A model generated the notes under the pieces. That model was not told the origin of the DNA. It was given only the letters and a program-made list of their open reading frames with translations, and did no database searches. The position numbers and the translations under genes were made by a program. Shown one piece after another: positions 58,498 to 64,000 of a stretch of 64,000 bases of DNA. This DNA comes from Leadbetterella sp035299025 (lineage in GTDB: Bacteria; Bacteroidota; Bacteroidia; Cytophagales; Spirosomataceae), in assembly GCA_035299025.1 (NCBI GenBank), contig DATGXK010000010.1, positions 124,001-188,000 on the forward strand. The letters run 5' to 3'. Every line of letters starts with the position of its first letter. Positions within the stretch are counted from its first letter, which is position 1.

Positions 58498-59238
58498 ATG
58501 ACCCCATACAGTTGTATTATCGTAGAGGATGAGCCTTTGGCTCGCAATCTTCTTTCGGCTTATATTTCCAAAGTTCCAAGATTGGAGCTGAAGCATTCGT
58601 TTTCCAATGCCCTAGATGCTCTGGAATACCTCAGAGAAAACCCCGTAGATGTACTTTTTTCGGACATTCAGATGCCCGAAGTTACCGGAATTACGCTCCT
58701 CAAATTGCTCAAAACCAAGCCATTGATTATACTTACCACTGCTTACTCAGAGTATGCTTTGGAGGGCTACGAGCTCGAAGTCTACGATTATTTGGTAAAA
58801 CCCATTAGTTTTGAGCGTTTTCTGAAAGCCGTTGAAAAGGGTATCGCGAGGCTGGACGGTACAAATCAACAAAGCACTACAGCGGTTATTCAAGAAGTAC
58901 AGACTGCCCCGAGTTTAGATTATATTTTTGTGAAAGATGGCACCAAACTCATTAAAGTAAATCTTTCGGATATTTTATATATTGAAGGGCTTAAAGACTA
59001 TGTTTGTATTTACACGCCTCAAAAAAAGATAATTTCTTTACAAACCATGAAGTCACTGGAGGCTTCTTTACCTCATGAAAGATTCATAAGGGTTCACAAT
59101 AGTTTTATTATCGCATTTGCCGCCATTGAAGAAATAGAAAAGGATAGGCTCGTAATAAACAAGTCCACAATTCCGATTTCGGATACCTATAAAAAGGCTT
59201 TCAGAGAAATGATTGACAAACGACAGATTGGAGGTTAG
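58498..59238 (+). CDS. LytTR-family response regulator
   Basis: This 246-residue protein has a receiver domain with phospho-acceptor Asp56 in FSDIQMPEVTG and the conserved Lys in YLVKPIS, then a LytTR DNA-binding domain (IKVNLSDILYIEGLKDYVCI; FIRVHNSFIIAF). It pairs with the LytS-type kinase. The most likely targets are its own promoter region and the divergent receptor gene. Its stop is followed by a large tandem repeat region. Confidence 0.95.
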   Translation: MTPYSCIIVEDEPLARNLLSAYISKVPRLELKHSFSNALDALEYLRENPVDVLFSDIQMPEVTGITLLKLLKTKPLIILTTAYSEYALEGYELEVYDYLVKPISFERFLKAVEKGIARLDGTNQQSTTAVIQEVQTAPSLDYIFVKDGTKLIKVNLSDILYIEGLKDYVCIYTPQKKIISLQTMKSLEASLPHERFIRVHNSFIIAFAAIEEIEKDRLVINKSTIPISDTYKKAFREMIDKRQIGG

Positions 59239-59626
59239 GTGATTGGTTATTAGTGGATTAGTTACTGGTGAACTGGTTACTGGTGGATTAGTGAAGTGCG
59301 ATCAGAAGGCAGTCGAACCTGAAATTAACAGAGATCGCAAAATAACAGATCGATCTGACGATAGTCGGACCTGAAATAAACGCCTGATTGGAAGATAAAC
59401 AAGTTTTGAACTAGTCAATTATCAATCAGCCTTCCATAAATAGGCCTCGGAACCTTTCAGTGTCAGAAAACCAATCATTCAGCAATCCACTATGGCTTCC
59501 CGCTTTGTAGTCAGTGAACCAATAACTAGTGAACTAGTAACCAACAACCCAATTCTGCTTAGCACTTTTGCGAGTGGACCGGCACCCATCACCCAGTAAC
59601 CAGTCACCAGTGAACCAATAAACCAA
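59239..59626. repeat. 388-bp reiterated TTACTGGT-type inverted repeat region
   Basis: The left arm (59238-59294) has reiterated GGTTACTGGT/GGATTAGT words; the right arm (59584-59630) and a partial one (59510-59546) carry the complement. CTGGTTACTGG (59273-59283) and CCAGTAACCAG (59593-59603) match exactly. Between them AGTCGAACCTGAAATTAAC (59311-59329) recurs at 59363-59381 with two differences. It fills the space between the response regulator and the convergent DUF3570 gene. Confidence 0.7.
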
Positions 59627-60859
59627 TTACTTAATCTTGGTACTCAAGGATATGATATGCGAAACCATTCCGTTTGTACGATTGTAATGTCCATAGCGAA
59701 CCTCGAGCGAATTCCACCAACGGTTGCCCAAAATTCCTCCCGGAGGTGCAATTCGTAGTCCAGCACCCCAAAATGCACTATTGAAATCCGAAATATCATA
59801 GTCACTCGTGTAATATTGTTCACTAAGTGTGTGCTTTTTGTAGGCCGCAAAATACTTCACAGCAGTTTGGCTGTTAAACCTATAATGTGGTGTGATAGAC
59901 AAAAATGAGTTTATTTTATACGAAGTCTCGGCACTCACCGTGTGGGCTGTCATTCCCCAAGAGTCCACGTAGTAGCGGTAGAAAGTCCTGAAAATCAACC
60001 TGTCGCCCATGAAATAGTTAGCTCTAACGCTCATTGGTAATTTTGCCCTTTGTCTTGGTAATTTTTCCACTTTTAGGGTATTGTCTGTAAAGTATACCCT
60101 ATGGAAAGGTGTGCTCAGTAAACCTTCCTGAAAGGCTGGCTCTACGGTAAGCATCATTTGCAATCTTTTCGAAACTACTCTTGAGACGCCAATCGAGGCA
60201 TTGTAGGAATTTCTATTTTTGAAGGCGATGCCTCCTTGGTCTCCTTCAGCACCTGAAGGATAACTGGTTGGCCGAAGCTCATAGGGAAGAATAGCCATCC
60301 ATTTATCAAAAAAAGCTCCTGCTTTTAGACTCAACTCCGTGTTGTTGTCTTTAGAACTTTTACTGTAACTAATGTTTCCACCAAAAGACTCATAGTCCCA
60401 TTCGGTAGAATAAGCGGCACTTAAGCCAAAGTTGCTATGTTTAGTCTCATCTTTTCTACTCCAAGAGACTGAAGGGTAAAAGTGGAGGTCAGTCATAGAT
60501 GCCGATGACAAGGAACGCGAATCGATCATATCAGAAGATGCAGAAGAATAGTAGTCCATTGCAGCATCCAAAACCACGGAATTGGTTCTTTGCCTTTTAT
60601 CAATAAATGACAGCTTGAGATCCAAAGAATTGGCCGCATCCCAAAGTTTTTCCGTACCGATTCCACCTGTTATGGCCGAATTATTACCGGTTTGGGAGTA
60701 GTAAGAGCTTACCAGATTTACCTCGTCAATCTTCAGACTTTTTAGACCCGTTTTTTCTTTTTTTGCCTCGGCAAGTTTAAGCTCAGAGGTTTTGTTTTGT
60801 GCATTGACACTTAAGAATGCACTACAATAAATGCCAATGCTTATGATTACTTTTTTCAT
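59627..60859 (-). CDS. DUF3570 outer-membrane-type protein
   Basis: This 410-residue protein has a signal peptide (ISIGIYCSAFLSVNA) and a body of alternating beta strands (LSLKAGAFFDKWMAILPYEL, YKINSFLSITPHYRF), consistent with an outer-membrane beta-barrel. It matches DUF3570 by its pattern and by its neighbours. It closes an operon with DUF4266, ApbE, thioredoxin and a Rieske lipoprotein. Its function is unknown; a porin-like electron or substrate conduit is inferred. Confidence 0.8.
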   Translation of the reverse strand: MKKVIISIGIYCSAFLSVNAQNKTSELKLAEAKKEKTGLKSLKIDEVNLVSSYYSQTGNNSAITGGIGTEKLWDAANSLDLKLSFIDKRQRTNSVVLDAAMDYYSSASSDMIDSRSLSSASMTDLHFYPSVSWSRKDETKHSNFGLSAAYSTEWDYESFGGNISYSKSSKDNNTELSLKAGAFFDKWMAILPYELRPTSYPSGAEGDQGGIAFKNRNSYNASIGVSRVVSKRLQMMLTVEPAFQEGLLSTPFHRVYFTDNTLKVEKLPRQRAKLPMSVRANYFMGDRLIFRTFYRYYVDSWGMTAHTVSAETSYKINSFLSITPHYRFNSQTAVKYFAAYKKHTLSEQYYTSDYDISDFNSAFWGAGLRIAPPGGILGNRWWNSLEVRYGHYNRTNGMVSHIISLSTKIK

Positions 60860-60906
60860 AGAATTAATAATGTTTTGAGAGTGGTTATAAAAGGACCGGC
60901 ATTTTT

Positions 60907-61116
60907 TTAATTACACCCACATCCACCCCCGCTTTTACCACCGTTGGCACCGGCAGCACCTTCGCGATAGAGATAAAAATTGGTCTCAAATTTCTCCACT
61001 TTTCTGTTGGCCAATTCCATCTCTGAGTCGTTTATTCTGCTTTTTTGGTATTCTTTTACACTCACGCAAGAGCCCATTAATAAGCCCAAACTTAGGACTG
61101 AAAGTATTTTTCGCAT
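60907..61116 (-). CDS. DUF4266 small Gly/Cys-tailed lipoprotein
   Basis: This 69-residue lipoprotein has the lipobox GLLMGSC (Cys17) followed by VSVKEYQKSRINDSEMEL, the DUF4266 opening, and ends in KSGGGCGCN. The two tail cysteines behind glycines could bind metal, receive a cofactor or form disulfides with the thioredoxin-like neighbour. The ATG at 61116 is chosen because it gives the signal peptide; it follows the ApbE stop by one base. The family is regularly found with DUF3570 and ApbE. Confidence 0.8.
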   Translation of the reverse strand: MRKILSVLSLGLLMGSCVSVKEYQKSRINDSEMELANRKVEKFETNFYLYREGAAGANGGKSGGGCGCN

Positions 61117-61117
61117 A

Positions 61118-62047
61118 TTAGTCGATTTTAATATTGTCTGATTTATATACATAGTTGTTGTCGTCTATTATCACGCACTCCACGCTGTTTAACTGATTAA
61201 TTAGATTTATACCATCCTCTACGCCCATGATTGTTACCGGAGTAGCCAGTGCATCTGCAAGCTCGGCTATGGGGCAAATGATACTAACGCTCTTTATGCC
61301 TGATACAGGATAGCCAGTTTTTGGATTGATAGTATGGGAATATTTTTTGCCATCAATGACCACGAATTTTTCGTAATTTCCTGAAGTGGCCACAGCCAAA
61401 TTGCTGATATTCAGTTTCGAGAATGCTTTTGTGGGTAGGTCAGGGTGAGCCAATGAAATGGCCCACGGTTCACCATTCGGTTGATTTCCCCAGGTTATAA
61501 GGTCACCGCTAGCATTTACGATTCCGCTTTTTACGCCTTTGCTTTTTAGCAAATTGGCCGCTCTGTCAGCTGCATATCCTTTTCCTATTCCTCCAAAACC
61601 TATTCGCATTCCTTTTACTTTCAAGAAAACGCTACAAATAGATTTATCTAAAACGATATTTCTAAAATTAATCAGCCTGACTTTCTCTTTAGCCGTCTCT
61701 GAATCAGGAAGTTCGGTCATCAATTTGTCAAAATTCCAGAACTTTTTATCCAAAGATCCATAACTCAAATCAAAAGCCCCATCCGTCAGTTCCGAAATCC
61801 TTTGTGCTCGTTCTATCAATTCAAATACTTCGAGCTCTACTTTAACTGCCTTTTTACCAGCGTTTTCGTTGATTTGATTGGTCTGGCTATTTTCTGAAAA
61901 AGTGGTAAGTAAACTTTCGATTCTTTGTATTTCACCCACAGCCTCATCAATGAGCGATTCACCCTCGTCACTGTTTTCAGCTGAGACGGTTATCACGAAT
62001 CTATTACCCATTAGCCTGAGTGTTCTAGAAAAGAGCTTTTGATTCAA
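61118..62047 (-). CDS. FAD:protein FMN transferase, ApbE family
   Basis: This 309-residue protein has the ApbE elements: GGIGKGYAADRA, VNASGDL, HTINPKTGYPV with the nucleotide-site His/Thr, and ADALATPVT near the metal site. Family enzymes attach FMN to Ser/Thr of a target protein using FAD. It has no signal peptide although known targets are usually outside the cytoplasm. It overlaps the thioredoxin gene by four bases (ATGA) and lies one base from the DUF4266 start. No neighbour shows the canonical flavinylation motif clearly. Confidence 0.92.
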   Translation of the reverse strand: MNQKLFSRTLRLMGNRFVITVSAENSDEGESLIDEAVGEIQRIESLLTTFSENSQTNQINENAGKKAVKVELEVFELIERAQRISELTDGAFDLSYGSLDKKFWNFDKLMTELPDSETAKEKVRLINFRNIVLDKSICSVFLKVKGMRIGFGGIGKGYAADRAANLLKSKGVKSGIVNASGDLITWGNQPNGEPWAISLAHPDLPTKAFSKLNISNLAVATSGNYEKFVVIDGKKYSHTINPKTGYPVSGIKSVSIICPIAELADALATPVTIMGVEDGINLINQLNSVECVIIDDNNYVYKSDNIKID

Positions 62048-62475
62048 AAGTGTGTAAGTATTTGTTTTTTAATAGATTGAGTGCTGAGGTCTTTGGGGTA
62101 GCCATCCCATTCGGTGATTACCTTGCCATCGGGGTTTATCAAGACCGTCAATGGAAATTTACCTTTTGGATTGTATTTTTCGGCCAGTTTCTCGTTATAG
62201 GCGGTCTGTTCTTTCGACAGCTGATTTTTTTTCATTCTCGGAAAATCGGCCCTGACCAAATTCAGATGCTCTTTTGCAAAATCTTGGAATTCAGATGTTT
62301 CTAGTACTTCCTGCTTTAGTTTTATGCATGGCCCACACCAATCAGAACCCGAAAAATAGAGCAAAACCAATTTGTGATTTTGCTTGGCGTCCGCTTGAGC
62401 AGTTTCCAAGTTTTCTCCCCAAACGATCCCATTGAAAAAGAACAGAACCAAAAGTTTTAAAGCTAATATTTTCAT
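62044..62475 (-). CDS. Exported thioredoxin-like protein
   Basis: This 143-residue protein has a signal peptide (LALKLLVLFFFNGIVWG) and a thioredoxin-fold with the CxxC motif WCGPC (Cys47 and Cys50) and the cis-Pro region FPLTVLINPDGK. It would act on cysteines in the periplasm. In this operon the tail cysteines of DUF4266 or the Rieske cluster ligands are plausible partners; that is inference. It is separated from the Rieske gene by two bases and overlaps ApbE. Confidence 0.92.
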   Translation of the reverse strand: MKILALKLLVLFFFNGIVWGENLETAQADAKQNHKLVLLYFSGSDWCGPCIKLKQEVLETSEFQDFAKEHLNLVRADFPRMKKNQLSKEQTAYNEKLAEKYNPKGKFPLTVLINPDGKVITEWDGYPKDLSTQSIKKQILTHF

Positions 62476-62477
62476 TT

Positions 62478-63077
62478 TTAATAAATTATGAGTGTGTTGC
62501 CATCTGTGGCTGTGTTGTAAATTGTGAGCCCCTTGCTGCCTTTGGAGTTAAGTCCTGCACCGGTTAATGAGAACCTCGCACCGTGATCTGTACAATACCA
62601 CTCCTCGTTGGAATAAACCACACGTTTTTTTGGCTCGTGGCTACAAGTTACTGTTGCTGCTATGAATTTGCCAGTTTTTGAAAGTGCCACCACATAGGTA
62701 TTGCTTATTATCAAATAACCTCCCAAAGTGTTTAACTTGGCATAAGTAGAAGACTTCAGGTCTATCGTCACTTTGGCTGATATTTTACTCAGTGCCTCTG
62801 TGGTAATAAAAAGGGAACTATTCGCTTTGGTAGCGGCTACGGTGGCATTGGTTCCTGTTGTGGTGCCTGTTCCAGTTGTAGTACCTGTTCCAGTTGTTGT
62901 GCCAGTCGTTGTTCCAGTTCCACTAGTTGTTCCTGTGGTGGCTGTGGTTCCAGTAGTCCCATCAGGGTTTTGAACCAATGCTTCTACATAACTGTCATCT
63001 GTTTTTACACAGGATAGTAAAGCCATTAAAGAGGCACCGGAGAAGCCTGCTGATTTTAGAAATTCGTATCTCGTCAT
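62478..63077 (-). CDS. Rieske [2Fe-2S] lipoprotein with Thr-Gly linker
   Basis: This 199-residue protein has a lipoprotein-type start with LMALLSC near residue 23, a Thr/Gly-rich linker (about residues 40-76) and a Rieske domain with ligand motifs CSH (Cys145, His147) and CTDH (Cys162, His165). It would carry electrons at the cell envelope. It is the first gene of the operon. The linker is encoded by imperfect tandem repeats (62840-62960), so its length may vary between strains. Confidence 0.88.
   Translation of the reverse strand: MTRYEFLKSAGFSGASLMALLSCVKTDDSYVEALVQNPDGTTGTTATTGTTSGTGTTTGTTTGTGTTTGTGTTTGTNATVAATKANSSLFITTEALSKISAKVTIDLKSSTYAKLNTLGGYLIISNTYVVALSKTGKFIAATVTCSHEPKKRVVYSNEEWYCTDHGARFSLTGAGLNSKGSKGLTIYNTATDGNTLIIY
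62840..62960. repeat. Imperfect tandem repeats encoding the Thr-Gly linker
   Basis: The words GTTCCAGTTGT and GTTGTTCCAGT recur with a period near 12-18 bases. They encode TTG/GTG repeats of the Rieske lipoprotein linker. Multiples of three keep the frame, so copy-number change would alter length rather than break the gene. Confidence 0.65.
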
Positions 63078-63187
63078 ATAGGTTTTAATCTGTTTCTAAT
63101 CTCTTATACGTATTCTTAAAACCCAATGTTGCCTATTACTAAATAAATTATATTATTTAAAAAGCTTCTAAAATAAAATTGTATTTT

Positions 63188-63220
63188 TTTGATTTTTAGC
63201 AAATCCAGAATATAAATTTT
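63188..63220 (+). promoter_or_regulatory. Candidate Bacteroidota promoter for the propeller sensor
   Basis: TTTG (63188-63191) is followed after 21 bases by TAAATTTT (63213-63220), seven of eight positions of the TAnnTTTG consensus. The predicted start leaves about 32 bases of leader to the TTG start at 63259. It is divergent from the Rieske operon. Confidence 0.35.
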
Positions 63221-63258
63221 CTATGTTTACATACTGATTGGTAAAACTTTTGATTCGT

Positions 63259-64000
63259 TTGAAAAATACTTTCTATTCTTATTTTTTACTGTTTTTAACG
63301 TGTTTTGGTGCTTATTCTCAAGAGAGATTTTTTGAAAATATCAGCACGAAAGATGGCTTGGCTTCCGATGCTATTTTTGACTTAAAAAGGGATGCCCAAG
63401 GTTTTTTGTGGGTGCATTCTAATCTCGGTATCAGTAAGTATGATGGTTACCGATTCGAAAAGTTTGGCCCTAATTCAAAGCCGGATGCCATGGACATTGA
63501 CGCTGAGGATAATATTTGGTTTAGTAACAATGCGGGTCTTTTGAAAATTAATACATCGAATGGAAGCACCCAAGTTGTTATCTATTCAAACCTGAAGGAC
63601 GCTAATCCGGACAATGATCATTTTGATGGTTTGTTTATCGATAAAAAAGGATGGGTTTGGTCCACAGATTTTCATCATCTTAAAGCTTACATTCCTTCAG
63701 AGAGGAAACTGAAAATATTCAAAGTGCTAGATCAAAATCAGCAAACTCCTAGGATTGGAGTATTTTCTCTCGACCAAAATGGTAATCTGTGGTCCATTAG
63801 TCCCATGGGATTTTGTAAGTATAATTACAGCAGCAATAAATGGATTAGAGTTTCTTCCAAACAAGACTTTACCTCTATTTATTTCGACACAAAATCTGCT
63901 CAGTTTTTACTTGGAGATGCTCAAGGACAGCTATTTAATTATTCGCCTAAGAGACATTTATTAGTGAAAACCTTAAGAGTCGATAAATCAATAATTTCCA
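63259..64000 (+). CDS. Two-component-regulator propeller protein, N-terminal part
   Basis: Only the first ~247 codons are in the window. From a TTG start (63259) it has a signal peptide (KNTFYSYFLLFLTCFGAYSQ) and then propeller repeats typical of reg_prop sensors: GLASDAIFDLKRDAQGFLWV and ISKYDGYRF, with later blades such as IGVFSLDQNGNLWSISPM. Such proteins usually continue into a Y_Y_Y domain and a histidine kinase or LytTR module, which would lie beyond the edge. TTG codons at 63238 and 63250 are alternative starts. Confidence 0.85.
   Translation, partial: MKNTFYSYFLLFLTCFGAYSQERFFENISTKDGLASDAIFDLKRDAQGFLWVHSNLGISKYDGYRFEKFGPNSKPDAMDIDAEDNIWFSNNAGLLKINTSNGSTQVVIYSNLKDANPDNDHFDGLFIDKKGWVWSTDFHHLKAYIPSERKLKIFKVLDQNQQTPRIGVFSLDQNGNLWSISPMGFCKYNYSSNKWIRVSSKQDFTSIYFDTKSAQFLLGDAQGQLFNYSPKRHLLVKTLRVDKSIIS

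Noticed and set aside
62773..62973. Plus-strand frame rich in Val and Pro
   Set aside because: It is the complement of the Thr-Gly linker repeats in the Rieske gene; the composition is a by-product.

Overview
The window looks like chromosomal DNA of a Bacteroidota bacterium, most likely Cytophagales-like. The grounds are a SusC/SusD pair, several M56 peptidase-TonB proteins under a BlaI regulator, LytS/LytTR signalling, a metalloprotease with a coathanger-type C-terminal domain, PVC-type secreted cytochromes, a TAnnTTTG promoter element and the low GC content. I found no rRNA, tRNA, CRISPR array, insertion sequence or phage module. Both ends cut genes: a minus-strand planctomycete-type cytochrome at the left and a plus-strand propeller sensor at the right.

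Layout. 0.7-7.5 kb: a propionyl-CoA to succinyl-CoA gene set (biotin carrier, mutase small subunit, biotin carboxylase, mutase large subunit, carboxyltransferase). 8.1-16.1 kb: SusC/SusD, an MFS anion symporter, an exported D-amino-acid-oxidase-like flavoprotein and an exported RidA. 16.1-19.1 kb: a beta-helix lipoprotein and diheme cytochrome pair behind an FNR-like site, with a Crp/Fnr regulator next door. 19.2-22.8 kb: patatin, then glycosyltransferase, formyltransferase and polysaccharide deacetylase. 22.8-28.2 kb: P5C dehydrogenase, a DCC protein, a YfcC transporter and an ArgE-like deacetylase. 28.3-33.2 kb: a giant PVC-type cytochrome, a lipoprotein and an SGNH hydrolase.

33.2-40.8 kb is accessory in character. 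It has small or unknown genes, two gene remnants, a GxxExxY protein, Ssb, a CDF transporter, an exonuclease and dense palindromic repeats. 40.8-46.6 kb: PhnA, an alpha/beta hydrolase and a BlaI-M56/TonB operon preceded by twin palindromes. 46.7-53.8 kb: an FdhF/YdeP molybdoenzyme, a secreted metalloprotease and a SWIM protein. 53.9-59.2 kb: YceI, and an outer-membrane receptor divergent from a LytS/LytTR pair. 59.6-63.1 kb: a five-gene redox operon (Rieske lipoprotein, thioredoxin, ApbE, DUF4266, DUF3570). After 63.2 kb a sensor begins.

The most interesting signals are: (1) dispersed hairpins that share an 8-bp unit roughly NCRCWWAG, three per arm, clustered around the GxxExxY gene; (2) the Rieske/thioredoxin/ApbE/DUF4266/DUF3570 operon; (3) a complete-looking FNR-type promoter for the beta-helix/cytochrome pair; (4) twin BlaI-like operators; (5) a three-way-junction element at 40.6 kb. 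Everything here was read by eye. Family names rest on recognised motifs, not on database searches.
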